Shown one piece after another: positions 1-9,410 of a stretch of 49,367 bases of DNA. This DNA is from Nitrospiraceae bacterium (lineage in GTDB: Bacteria; Nitrospirota; Thermodesulfovibrionia; UBA6902). Both the position numbers and the translations under genes were made by a program. The DNA is taken from the NCBI GenBank assembly GCA_003599275.1, contig QZJG01000019.1:1-49367 (forward strand), given 5' to 3'. Under the pieces are notes generated by a model that did no database searches, was not told the DNA's origin, and saw nothing but the letters and a program-made list of their open reading frames with translations. Within the stretch, counting starts at the first letter, position 1. The number at the start of each line of letters is the position of its first letter.

Positions 1-165
1 GTACAAAAAATAGTACCGGATAATGAGGGCATTAGTCAATTAAACCTCATTTTCACCTTGCGGCATTTTTGCCTTTTGATATAAAATCATCATGTAAAAG
101 AAGGGGACAGACACGGGAACAACGGAAATCATCATTCCGCGATTCGTTGAATCAGGAGGGGACAA

Positions 166-687
166 ATGGAAACAATAGTGCCGGCTGGAGTAATTGAAAG
201 AAGGATTCTGCTTATACGGGGACAGAAGGTTATGTTGAGTATGCACCTTGCTGAACTCTACACAGTTGAAACCAGGACTTTGAATCAGGCAGTTAAAAGG
301 AATATCAATCGCTTTCCGGAAGACTTCATGTTTCAGCTCAATGATTCTGAAACCGAGAATCTGGTATCACAAAATGTGATACCACACAAAAGACATTTTG
401 GCGGTTCTTCGCCCTATGCTTTTACGGAACAAGGGGTTGCAATGCTTTCAAGCGTCTTGAATAGCGAACGCGCGATTCAGGTAAATATCGCCGTCATGAG
501 GACTTTCGTTAAGTTAAAAAAAATGATTTCAGCGAATAAAGAGCTTGCTCATAAACTGGAGCAGTTGGAGCGGAAGATAGAGAAACACGACGGGGAGATC
601 AAATTAATCTTTGATGCCATCCGGCAACTGATGACACCGCCGGAGAAGAAGCGTCCGATGATCGGGTTTAAGAGGGCAGAGGGGTGA
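166..687 (+). CDS. ORF6N domain protein
   Basis: A 173-aa protein with an N-terminal ORF6N domain (about residues 8-105), recognisable from RTLNQAVKRNINRFPEDF and FTEQGVAMLSSVL. A charged coiled-coil-like tail follows (about 110-150). ORF6N is a DNA-binding domain of the KilA-N type found in phages and in chromosomal islands; the cellular role is unknown. The start is supported by AGGAGG at 154-159, six bases before the ATG. The gene sits in an accessory patch with short repeats and broken genes, which suggests mobile origin. Family assignment is firm, function is not. Confidence 0.85.
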   Translation: METIVPAGVIERRILLIRGQKVMLSMHLAELYTVETRTLNQAVKRNINRFPEDFMFQLNDSETENLVSQNVIPHKRHFGGSSPYAFTEQGVAMLSSVLNSERAIQVNIAVMRTFVKLKKMISANKELAHKLEQLERKIEKHDGEIKLIFDAIRQLMTPPEKKRPMIGFKRAEG

Positions 688-711
688 ACGGCTTGAACAG
701 TTTACTGTGTT

Positions 712-734
712 AGTAAAATGTGTAGGCCTGACCC
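712..734 (-). repeat. short repeat, copy A (inverted relative to copy B)
   Basis: Read on the minus strand this begins GGGTCAGGCCTACACA and matches 1738-1760 at 22 of 23 positions in opposite orientation. The two copies bracket the truncated HAF-repeat gene, as expected for ends or footprints of a small mobile element. Confidence 0.75.
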
Positions 735-750
735 GCCAATCCATTATTTG

Positions 751-1569
751 TTATGCCTTCCTTCTTAATAATCTCCTTCCTGCCAAAAGCGTTCCTCCTG
801 TGATAAAGAGAATAAAGCTTATCGGTTCAGGAACTATAGTGGTAGGCTTCCACAAAACAGCATGGTATTCACCAGAAATAGTGTTTGATCTACCGACAAT
901 CCAACCATTGTCGTTAATTTTGTATGCTCCACTATAATTACCACCGAGAGTTCCAAGGTCGGTCATAGTACCGTCATCATATAAAAAAGCATGCGATAAA
1001 CCGGAACTCGTCCAAGAAGAACCTACAACCTGCCCGCTATCATTTATTCCATAGGCGTAGCTGTTGCTGCCGCCAAGAGTTCCAAGGTCTGTAATGGTTC
1101 CGCTATCATATAAAATAGAATGCACTGCTTCGGTACTCGTCAAATACCTACCAGCAATTTGACCATTCTCATTAATACCTGTTGCCCCAAAATTAAGATC
1201 AGTAACAATTCCATGTTCATACAAAAATCCTCGAGATAACAATCCTTGAGATGGGTATATTCCCACTATTTGATCCCTATTATTTATATCAGTTGCGGAT
1301 CCATAGTTCCACCCAACTGGCAACGACCATGTCCCATTATCATAAATAAAGGGGACTCTTCCAACGGAATCAAAGACAGTTCCAATAATCTGCATATTAT
1401 CATTAACAGCGGTAACTTCCGGATATTCAAACCAAGATAAAGGACCACTGGGGCCTCCCAAACTTTTTCTTGTGCCATTTTCATACAAAATCAACTCGTT
1501 GCCGGATGACATTACTACTTGACCGTTATTATTAAGCGCCATAAAACCAGATGATGCGCCAATGTCCAA
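751..1569 (-). CDS. HAF-repeat PEP-CTERM protein, 5'-truncated
   Basis: A 272-aa protein made of about six HAF-type repeats (units such as TDLGTLGG...[13 protein letters not shown] and HAFLYDDG), ending in a PEP-CTERM sorting signal: VPEP, a hydrophobic stretch and an Arg-rich tail RRLLRRK. Such proteins are normally exported and then processed by an exosortase at the envelope. Here there is no signal peptide. The first available start is a TTG preceded immediately by an in-frame TAA, so the export leader is missing. The gene is therefore probably a 5'-truncated remnant, even though its C-terminus is intact. Short inverted repeats lie on both sides and a long hairpin lies just upstream. Confidence 0.75.
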   Translation of the reverse strand: MDIGASSGFMALNNNGQVVMSSGNELILYENGTRKSLGGPSGPLSWFEYPEVTAVNDNMQIIGTVFDSVGRVPFIYDNGTWSLPVGWNYGSATDINNRDQIVGIYPSQGLLSRGFLYEHGIVTDLNFGATGINENGQIAGRYLTSTEAVHSILYDSGTITDLGTLGGSNSYAYGINDSGQVVGSSWTSSGLSHAFLYDDGTMTDLGTLGGNYSGAYKINDNGWIVGRSNTISGEYHAVLWKPTTIVPEPISFILFITGGTLLAGRRLLRRKA

Positions 1570-1636
1570 TTATTAGCGTAAGGTTGTAAAGTGCAACGAT
1601 CCCTTTCTCTCCGATAGCATTAGAGGCATAACGTAT

Positions 1637-1679
1637 ATCGTTTTATCCGCAGTGCCGGAGGCATTGAGGATAAAACGAT
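1637..1679. repeat. long near-perfect hairpin
   Basis: ATCGTTTTATCC (1637-1648) is perfectly complementary to 1668-1679. After one mismatch the stem continues for seven more pairs (one G-U) to a three-base loop. There is no T-run, so it is not a simple terminator. It lies at the lost 5' end of the HAF gene and may be a mobile-element end. Confidence 0.7.
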
Positions 1680-1737
1680 GGATATTGAATATGCCTCTTT
1701 CTGCATAGTCCAATACAGCACAATACACAGCACAATA

Positions 1738-1760
1738 GGGTCAGGCCTACACAATTTACT
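1738..1760 (+). repeat. short repeat, copy B
   Basis: Starts GGGTCAGGCCTACACA; pairs with copy A at 712-734 (22 of 23 bases, inverted). A related copy follows at 2035-2060 in direct orientation. Confidence 0.75.
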
Positions 1761-1817
1761 GGCCCCATGGATCGCGCACGTATCGCGGATCGCCTTAAAT
1801 ATTTCTGACACGGCACC

Positions 1818-2057
1818 TCAGTATTTCAGCTTCTTCCTCAACGTCAACCTGTTAATCCCAAGAACGCGGGCGGCCTCCGACTGGTTCTCTTTGGTGACGG
1901 AAAGGACATATTCAAAGACAGACCTGTCCACTTCAGCGTGTATCTTTTCATATATGTTCCTCTCCTTGTCCCGCATGGCGTTTTTCAGAAAAGGGATTAT
2001 CGCGGATGAAAGGGTTTCCGGATGTAAGGCTTTGGGGTCAGGCTTGCAAACATACAT
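1818..2057 (-). CDS. Fis-like helix-turn-helix protein (orphan domain)
   Basis: A 79-aa protein whose last ~62 residues resemble the C-terminus of Fis and of NtrC-type activators, ending NQSEAARVLGINRLTLRKKL, the DNA-recognition helix-turn-helix. The middle part (NIYEKIHAEVDRSVFEYVLS) also fits this family. The ATG is preceded by AAGGAAG at suitable spacing. The first ~12 codons (MYVCKPDPK...) are read from the short repeat at 2035-2060, so the N-terminus may be acquired or the true start may be internal. It could be a small Fis-like protein or the leftover C-terminus of an enhancer-binding protein. The domain call is strong; functionality is uncertain. Confidence 0.75.
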   Translation of the reverse strand: MYVCKPDPKALHPETLSSAIIPFLKNAMRDKERNIYEKIHAEVDRSVFEYVLSVTKENQSEAARVLGINRLTLRKKLKY

Positions 2058-2060
2058 TTA
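2035..2060 (+). repeat. short repeat, copy C (diverged)
   Basis: Begins GGGTCAGGCTTGCA and shares the GGGTCAGGC core with copies A and B. It overlaps the start of the Fis-like gene and supplies its first codons. Confidence 0.55.
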
Positions 2061-2149
2061 TAGCTTCCTTGAAACCGAGGGTATAAAATATTTTGTGTAA
2101 ACAGCCTTTTTCGGGTAGGATACTAACCTGTCACGATTAAGGAGGCGGA

Positions 2150-2308
2150 ATGGAAATCAGAGAAGAGTTGTTAGACGAGCTGGTAGGGCTATCAGAGCCC
2201 GGAAGATATTCTTGGGGAGAACGGTCTTTTAAAGCATTTGACGAAGGCGATATCGGAGCGGTGTCTGCGGGGCGAGATGACACATCATTTGGGGTAGTCC
2301 CTAAGTAA
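2150..2308 (+). CDS. small hypothetical protein (52 aa)
   Basis: A short reading frame beginning MEIREELLDELVGLSEPG and ending FGVVPK. The ATG has a good Shine-Dalgarno GGAGG at 2141-2145. The product is acidic and soluble, with no recognised family. It is isolated between the Fis-like gene and the convergent trpS, in a patch with broken genes. It may be a real small gene, an antitoxin-like remnant or the head of a lost gene. Confidence 0.4.
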   Translation: MEIREELLDELVGLSEPGRYSWGERSFKAFDEGDIGAVSAGRDDTSFGVVPK

Positions 2309-2378
2309 CACACGATTTTTTGTTTATGAAATCCGGAATGAACTATTGAACGTGGATACGTTCAATGAAAGGAATGCT

Positions 2379-3374
2379 TTACTTTAATCCGTCGAGGTTC
2401 ATCGCTTTTCTGACCAGCTTCATAGTTTCAGCAGCCACCTGCTTTGCTTTCTGTGAGCCGGTTAAAAGAATATCTTCAAGATAATCGGGTTTCTCAAGAA
2501 AGGATTTTCGCTTTTCCCATATAGGCTCAAGGACCGTTAAGAGATTTTTTATCAGGATCTTTTTGCAGTCGATGCAGCCGATGCCTGCGGTGCGGCAACC
2601 TTCGGCAACCTGCGCCTGTTCCTCTTTGGATGAAAAAATCTTGTGCAACTGGTAAACAGGGGAAAGCTCAGGGTCGCCTTTGTCAGTTCGCTTTACCCTT
2701 GCCGGGTCTGTCATCATCGTCCTGACTTTCTGCTCAACTTCCTTCGGCGTATCAGAGAGGTAAATACAATTGCCGTATGTCTTGCTCATCTTTCTTCCGT
2801 CTGTGCCGGGAACTTTCGGGAAGGCGGTTAACAGGGCTTCGGGCTCGATGAGTACGTCGCCGTAAAAATTATTGAACCTCCTGCAGATCTCTCTTGTAAT
2901 TTCCAGGTGCGGCACCTGGTCCACTCCGACCGGCACATGATTTGCCCTGTAAATTAATATGTCCGCGGACTGGAGGACAGGGTAGCCCAGGAACCCGTAA
3001 GTATGCATGTCCTTGTCGCTTACCTGTTCAAGCTTCTCCTTGTAGGTGGGCACGCGCTCAAGCCAGCCCAGAGGGGTTATCATCGAAAGGAGGACATGAA
3101 GCTCGGCGTGTTCAAGAACGTGTGACTGCTGGAAGATCGTGACTTTCTCAGGGTCGAGTCCGGCGGAGAGACAATTCACCACAACGTCTTTTATATATTC
3201 TTTCAGTTGCGTTGTGTCCGCATATTGAGAAGTAAGCGCGTGCCAGTCCGCGATGAAGTAATAACATTCATACTGGTCCTGAAGCCGCACCCAATTTTGC
3301 AATGCGCCGACGAGATTGCCTATGTGCAATTTCCCGCTGGGCTGTATCCCGCTGAGTACACGTTGTTTGGACAA
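2379..3374 (-). CDS. trpS: tryptophan-tRNA ligase
   Basis: A 331-aa class I aminoacyl-tRNA synthetase that charges tRNA-Trp in the cytoplasm. Visible motifs are the HIGH-type signature HIGN at residues 17-20 and KMSKT at 195-199; length is normal for bacterial TrpRS. It also has CRTAGIGCIDC at 260-270, the C-x6-C-x2-C part of the [4Fe-4S] site known in some bacterial TrpRS. The expected first cysteine, 22 residues earlier, is not there (Leu-Ser). The gene lies 13 bases downstream of the site-2 protease gene in the same direction, so the two are probably co-transcribed. Confidence 0.96.
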   Translation of the reverse strand: MSKQRVLSGIQPSGKLHIGNLVGALQNWVRLQDQYECYYFIADWHALTSQYADTTQLKEYIKDVVVNCLSAGLDPEKVTIFQQSHVLEHAELHVLLSMITPLGWLERVPTYKEKLEQVSDKDMHTYGFLGYPVLQSADILIYRANHVPVGVDQVPHLEITREICRRFNNFYGDVLIEPEALLTAFPKVPGTDGRKMSKTYGNCIYLSDTPKEVEQKVRTMMTDPARVKRTDKGDPELSPVYQLHKIFSSKEEQAQVAEGCRTAGIGCIDCKKILIKNLLTVLEPIWEKRKSFLEKPDYLEDILLTGSQKAKQVAAETMKLVRKAMNLDGLK

Positions 3375-3387
3375 AACGTCTCCTTTC

Positions 3388-4053
3388 TTAGAACAACCTT
3401 ACCAGGGCTGAAAAAAAGTTTGCAAGGGGGAAAACAAAGTAACCCGCAATCCCCGTGAAAATCAGTGCAAGCACTATGATGAATCCGTACGGTTCAATCC
3501 TGCTGTATGCCGCCGCCTGCCTGTGGGGAAGAAAGCCGACAAAAACCCTTCCTCCGTCAAGAGGAGGTATCGGGATTAAATTAAACGCGGCAAGGAAGAT
3601 ATTTATCCTGATACTGAAGATAACCATGAGCGTCATGGGTTCAATGATTGCAGCGCCAATATTGGCAGGCAACAGGGATATTGGGAGCATCATGAGTTTT
3701 AAAAACAGTACGCTCAGTATGGCGAGCAACACGTTGGAAAGCGGTCCCGCCGCCGCTGAGATCGCCATATGTTTTTTAGGATCTCTGAAATTTGCGGGAT
3801 TAATGGGGACGGGTTTGGCGTATCCGAATACGGGCGCGCCTGTCGCCAGCAGGATGAGGGGCATGATTACCGTACCTATGGGGTCAATATGGGCTACCGG
3901 ATTAATTGTAAGCCTTCCCATCATCTTTGCGGTAGGGTCGCCGAGTTTATTCGCAATAAATCCGTGAGACAGCTCATGGAATGTAATAGCCATAAGCAGG
4001 GGAGGCGCTGCTATTATTAATTCTCTGATTGTATCCGTTGACATATCCAGCAT
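3388..4053 (-). CDS. site-2 protease family protein (M50 zinc metalloprotease)
   Basis: A 221-aa polytopic membrane protein. It carries the zinc-binding HELSH motif (His26, Glu27, His30) in the first membrane segment and the second M50 motif NLIPIPPLDGGR near residue 165. A GPLSN segment typical of this subfamily lies between them. Site-2 proteases cleave membrane-embedded substrates; the substrate here is unknown. It is the compact type without a PDZ domain, so not RseP. The start used has GTGAGG upstream; a second ATG three codons in is also possible. It heads a two-gene unit with trpS, divergent from the RDD/mre cluster. Confidence 0.9.
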   Translation of the reverse strand: MLDMSTDTIRELIIAAPPLLMAITFHELSHGFIANKLGDPTAKMMGRLTINPVAHIDPIGTVIMPLILLATGAPVFGYAKPVPINPANFRDPKKHMAISAAAGPLSNVLLAILSVLFLKLMMLPISLLPANIGAAIIEPMTLMVIFSIRINIFLAAFNLIPIPPLDGGRVFVGFLPHRQAAAYSRIEPYGFIIVLALIFTGIAGYFVFPLANFFSALVRLF

Positions 4054-4199
4054 TTGGGCCTCACTATTCTAACCTAAATCTCCTGATTTATATAGTGGGT
4101 TGTCCCGCATAAATTTATTCATTGATAATTTCAGTATTTCAAATTATACTGTTCCTTGAAATAAAACAGGTTATTTGTTAGTATTGAGGGAATTTAAAA

Positions 4200-5706
<1,507 letters not shown>

Positions 5707-5717
5707 TGGCATGTGAG

Positions 5718-5754
5718 ATTCCGGTCAGGTTCGGTACGAATCTCTGACCGGAAT
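5718..5754. repeat. intercistronic hairpin between mreB and mreC
   Basis: ATTCCGGTCAG (5718-5728) and its exact complement at 5744-5754 form an 11-bp stem; inside it TTCG/CGAA can extend the fold. No T-run follows, so it is more likely an mRNA processing or stability element, or a REP-like unit, than a full terminator. Confidence 0.6.
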
Positions 5755-5816
5755 GACACTGCAAAAATATACGGGACTGACAGAGATACGCTCTGTGGTC
5801 AATTCATAAATCAGGG

Positions 5817-6593
5817 ATGCTGAAAAAAAAGTTTCTTCTTTTTGTCCTTTTTGTCCTTCTCATATTTGCACTGCTCACTTACCAGAGTATCAAAGGCGAA
5901 AGACGCGTATCCGATTTCACGCTTTATCCTTTAAAAGCCCTCGAACAGGGCGGTTCCTTTCTGATGAATATCTTCCGCCATCTTCCGTTTGTCGGGGAAA
6001 ACGACGGAGAGAGAAGTCTTCTCGACAGACTGAAGCACTGTGAAAAAGAAAGGACCTTATACAAGGAGGCCGCATACGAGAATGAGAGGCTCAGGGAGCT
6101 CCTCCAGTTAAAATCGGAGAGGGCGGATACTGTTGCCGCTGCCGAGGTATTTGCGAGAGACCCGACCAACTGGTTCCAGGTCCTGTGGATCAACAGGGGC
6201 TTAAACAGCGGCATCGCCAGGGACATGGTCGCCGTTACTCCGCTGGGACTTGTGGGAAGGGTCCACAGGGTCTTTGGCGAAAAGTCGGACCTTATACTTA
6301 TTACTGACGTAAATTCTTCCGTTGCCGTAAGACTGGAGACTTCGAGGATCGAGGGCATACTCGAAGGGAGCGGAGACAATAAATGCATTTTGAAATATGT
6401 ATCAAAGGATTTTGAAGTTGCAGCCGGCGAAAGTGTCATAACTTCCGGCCTTGACGGCGTTTTTCCCGAGGGGCTTTTGGTGGGTCATGTCAGTTCAGTA
6501 GATAAAGAAGGGGGGGAGGTGTTTCAGATGATAGATGTGATACCCTCTCAGAACCTCAATGCGGTAGAAGAGGTCGTGATACTGAAGAGATGA
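5817..6593 (+). CDS. mreC: rod shape-determining protein MreC
   Basis: A 258-aa bitopic inner-membrane protein: a short N-terminal membrane helix (about residues 5-24), a coiled-coil segment (about 70-97), then the periplasmic beta-barrel domain with family features such as VAAEVFARDP and VTPLGLVGRVHRV. MreC links MreB to the wall-synthesis enzymes (PBP2/RodA) in the elongasome. The leader before the ATG has no strong Shine-Dalgarno, and a hairpin separates it from mreB. Its stop overlaps the mreD start (ATGA). Confidence 0.95.
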   Translation: MLKKKFLLFVLFVLLIFALLTYQSIKGERRVSDFTLYPLKALEQGGSFLMNIFRHLPFVGENDGERSLLDRLKHCEKERTLYKEAAYENERLRELLQLKSERADTVAAAEVFARDPTNWFQVLWINRGLNSGIARDMVAVTPLGLVGRVHRVFGEKSDLILITDVNSSVAVRLETSRIEGILEGSGDNKCILKYVSKDFEVAAGESVITSGLDGVFPEGLLVGHVSSVDKEGGEVFQMIDVIPSQNLNAVEEVVILKR

Positions 6594-7057
6594 AGATATT
6601 TGTGCCCTATCTTTTATTTGCCTATCTTGCTCTCGCCGTTCAGTCCGTATTCTTTCACGGCATAAAACCCGACCTTGTACTTTTGCTGGTATGTTTTTAC
6701 TCCGTCAGATGCGGGCAGGTCAAAAGTGTTGCCTACGGGGCGGTGGCCGGTCTGCTGATTGATACGGCAAGCGGATTTATCCTGGGCCCCAATATCATCA
6801 GCAAGTCACTGGCGGCCTTTCTCGCAAGCACAATAAGAGAGAATCTGTTCCAGTGGAACCCGATCATAAGCACTCTTATGGTTGCCGTCCTGTCATTCAT
6901 TGATGTTATGCTCGTGTACATATGTTTTGAGACATTTTCAAGTGTGTCTTTTGTAAACAGGTCCCTCTGGATTTCGGCCCTGGAAGTTGTATATACGGTC
7001 GCCGCTGCGCTGATACTTTACCCGGTGTTTAATCGCAGGGAAAAGGGGTTGATATGA
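6590..7057 (+). CDS. mreD: rod shape-determining protein MreD
   Basis: A 155-aa very hydrophobic protein with about five membrane segments, of the size and topology of MreD. It carries family-like segments such as KPDLVLLLVCFYSV and GAVAGLLIDTASG. MreD is the integral membrane partner of MreC in the elongasome. Position between mreC and mrdA and the four-base ATGA overlap with mreC support the call, since MreD sequences are poorly conserved. Confidence 0.93.
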   Translation: MKIFVPYLLFAYLALAVQSVFFHGIKPDLVLLLVCFYSVRCGQVKSVAYGAVAGLLIDTASGFILGPNIISKSLAAFLASTIRENLFQWNPIISTLMVAVLSFIDVMLVYICFETFSSVSFVNRSLWISALEVVYTVAAALILYPVFNRREKGLI

Positions 7058-7084
7058 GAAAGCTGGACCGGCCAATTGGGTGAA

Positions 7085-8902
7085 ATGGATAAGAAGATAA
7101 CAATCGCTTTTTATGTTGTACTTGCCGTATTCGGGATTTTTATCCTGAGACTCTGGCATCTTCAGGTAATAAAGGGCGGCGAATACAAAAAAATAGATGA
7201 GCGCAACAGGTTAAGGTTCGTGGACATCCCGGCGCCGAGGGGGATAATCTACGACCGGAATGACAATGCCCTTGTGAGGAACGTCCTGTCTTTTGACGTT
7301 TCGGTGGTCAATGAGGACATCCCAAAAGATAATACAACCTTGTCGGAATTGGGGCAGGTAGTTGGAATTGATATGGAGGACCTCAGGCTGAAACTTTCAA
7401 AGGCCTCTTCCAACCCTTACGACGCGGTCAAGCTCAGGCAGAATGTCCCCTTTGAAGAGGTAGCGAGGATAGAAGCCCGGAAGATAGACTTTCCGGGCCT
7501 GCATGTTGAGGTAACGAGCACCAGGCAATATCTTTACGGACCGGCGGCAAGTCATGTCCTTGGTTATCTCGGGCGTCCCAGTCCCGAACAGTTGAAATCT
7601 CCTGAATATACCGGCGTCCCGAAGCAGTCGTTCGTAGGACAGTTCGGGCTTGAGAAGACCTATGACGGTACTCTGAGGGGAATCGCTGGTAAAAAAATTG
7701 TGGAGGTTGACGCCCTCGGAAACGTAATTAAATTTGTGAGGATACAGAGACCTTCACGAGGGCAGGACATAAAACTGACCATAGACATCAACGTTCAGAT
7801 GGAGGCTGAAAAAGGCCTTGAGGACAAGACCGGGGCAGTGGTAGCGCTGAAAGCCGATACAGGCGAGGTACTTGCAATGGCCAGTTCCCCTTCCTTTGAT
7901 CCGAACCTCTTTGTCACGGGTATAAACCATGACGACTGGAAGGGACTGCGTAATGACCCGAGAAAGCCGCTGATGAACAGGACGATTCAGAACCAGTATC
8001 CACCGGGCTCTACCTTTAAAATAATTACAGCGCTTGCAGCGCTTGAAAGCGGGACTGTTTCTGAAGGCGCTTCTTTTTTTTGCAGCGGCTCTACGTTTTT
8101 GGGCAGGACCTTCAGGTGCTGGAAGGACGGCGGACACGGCGGCGTCAATTTTCACAGGGCGCTCGTGGAATCGTGTGACGTCTTTTTTTATGAAGTGGGA
8201 AAGAGGACCAACATCGACACGATTGCAAAATACGCATCAGCCTTTGGCCTCGGCAAACCCACGGGTATCGAGCTTGAAGGCGAGGCCTCCGGTATAGTGC
8301 CTTCCACAGCGTGGAAGCTCAAGGCGAAAAAGACTAAATGGTATCAGGGAGAGACACTGAATACCGCTATTGGTCAGGGATATTTGACGGTGACCCCGGT
8401 CCAGATGGCAAAGATGATGGCCGCAGTAGTTACCGGCGGGAAGCTGTATAAGCCCCACCTTCTGAAAGATGAAACCGGGAAGGTCAGGCCGGAGATCTCC
8501 GTGCATATCGATCCCGAACATATTGAATTCATCAGAAAGGCGCTGCTTGGCGTCGTTTACGAAGGCGGCGGCACAGGCGGAGCGGCGCGTTCAAACATCG
8601 TAAGTATAGGTGGAAAGACAGGCACGGCGCAGGTAATTGGAGGGGCCGTAAAGGGAAAATATCTTCCTGAAGAGCATCAGGACCACGCATGGTTTGTGGC
8701 ATTTGCTCCTGAATATGACCCTCAAATAGCCGTAGCGGTTTTTGTCGAACACGGCGGCCACGGCGGCAGCACCGCCGCCCCTATAGCAAAGAGAGTGATA
8801 GAGACATATTTTAATCCTCCGAAGCCGGAGAGTGATAGTGAAAAAGAGGACAATACCGATAAGCCGGTGGAGCAGGCACAGGAAGAGGACCAGAGCGGGT
8901 AG
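7085..8902 (+). CDS. mrdA: penicillin-binding protein 2
   Basis: A 605-aa class B penicillin-binding protein, the transpeptidase for lateral wall growth. It has one N-terminal membrane anchor (about 5-25), the dimerisation/pedestal domain (PAPRGIIYDRN near 50) and the transpeptidase domain. The latter shows the catalytic STFK (Ser309, Lys312), the SCD motif (363-365) and KTGTA (Lys511). The ATG at 7085 is preferred; a TTG three codons upstream is the alternative. The C-terminus ends in a low-complexity Glu/Asp/Lys tail. It closes the mre cluster; no rodA follows, although rodA is the usual partner. Confidence 0.96.
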   Translation: MDKKITIAFYVVLAVFGIFILRLWHLQVIKGGEYKKIDERNRLRFVDIPAPRGIIYDRNDNALVRNVLSFDVSVVNEDIPKDNTTLSELGQVVGIDMEDLRLKLSKASSNPYDAVKLRQNVPFEEVARIEARKIDFPGLHVEVTSTRQYLYGPAASHVLGYLGRPSPEQLKSPEYTGVPKQSFVGQFGLEKTYDGTLRGIAGKKIVEVDALGNVIKFVRIQRPSRGQDIKLTIDINVQMEAEKGLEDKTGAVVALKADTGEVLAMASSPSFDPNLFVTGINHDDWKGLRNDPRKPLMNRTIQNQYPPGSTFKIITALAALESGTVSEGASFFCSGSTFLGRTFRCWKDGGHGGVNFHRALVESCDVFFYEVGKRTNIDTIAKYASAFGLGKPTGIELEGEASGIVPSTAWKLKAKKTKWYQGETLNTAIGQGYLTVTPVQMAKMMAAVVTGGKLYKPHLLKDETGKVRPEISVHIDPEHIEFIRKALLGVVYEGGGTGGAARSNIVSIGGKTGTAQVIGGAVKGKYLPEEHQDHAWFVAFAPEYDPQIAVAVFVEHGGHGGSTAAPIAKRVIETYFNPPKPESDSEKEDNTDKPVEQAQEEDQSG

Positions 8903-8963
8903 GAGCCCGGAGCTGTAAAACCAGCCGGGTTTGTTACTGGTTCCATTATTGAAAATTGTTGGG

Positions 8964-9230
8964 TTATTGCTCGTTGTCTTTTCGGGTGATCACGATATCC
9001 CGAAGTTTGGCGTTTACTTTTCTTCTTTCAGTTTTATCTGATGGTCTGGTGCCTCCGTTGCCGTTTCCATTGCCATTTCCATTCCTGTAAATATCACAAA
9101 CCTCGAAATTATCAGTGCAGAGATATATTACCCTCTCTATGTCCTGACTGTTCATTTTAGTGCAATAACAGTCTTCACGAGGCTCATTAAGTAACGGACA
9201 ACGTTTCTTGCTCATGGTTATATTAAACAT
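8964..9230 (-). CDS. small cysteine-rich protein with Asn-Gly repeat
   Basis: An 88-aa soluble protein. The N-terminal half has five cysteines in CPLLNEP-x3-CYC...C-x6-CDIYRN, spaced as in a metal-binding or redox module. The middle is five Asn-Gly pairs encoded by a 6-base tandem repeat at 9055-9084. The C-terminal part is basic. The ATG has a purine-rich AAGGGGGG upstream. The CDIYRN end matches CDVYRN at the end of the two-CW region of the diguanylate cyclase at 39414-41102, so it may be a free-standing relative of that sensor module. It lies downstream of the two-component pair and in the same direction. No function is known. Confidence 0.7.
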   Translation of the reverse strand: MFNITMSKKRCPLLNEPREDCYCTKMNSQDIERVIYLCTDNFEVCDIYRNGNGNGNGNGGTRPSDKTERRKVNAKLRDIVITRKDNEQ

Positions 9231-9410
9231 AACCCCCCTTTATCATAATAAAGGTTAGCAAGATATATGCCCAAAAAGTCAATGCGTTTTTGATAGTATC
9301 TTTTGCTTATGGCATAGGGAGTTACAACGGTAAAGAGGGAAAGGCTTTTTTGAAAGAAAAGTATCGCACATGGGCATGCTGTCACAACTGTGTGCCATGT
9401 CCCAGTTCTA

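Noticed and set aside
40-246. Minus-strand frame overlapping the ORF6N gene start
   Set aside because: No family features, and it runs across the ribosome site and start of a well-supported gene.
1678-2100. Plus-strand 140-codon frame
   Set aside because: Lies opposite the Fis-like gene and across the hairpin and repeats; the product shows no domain.
9371-9404. Imperfect inverted repeat TGGGCATG...CATGTCCCA after the response regulator gene
   Set aside because: It has a bulge, a long loop and no T-run on the relevant strand, so neither a terminator nor an operator can be supported.
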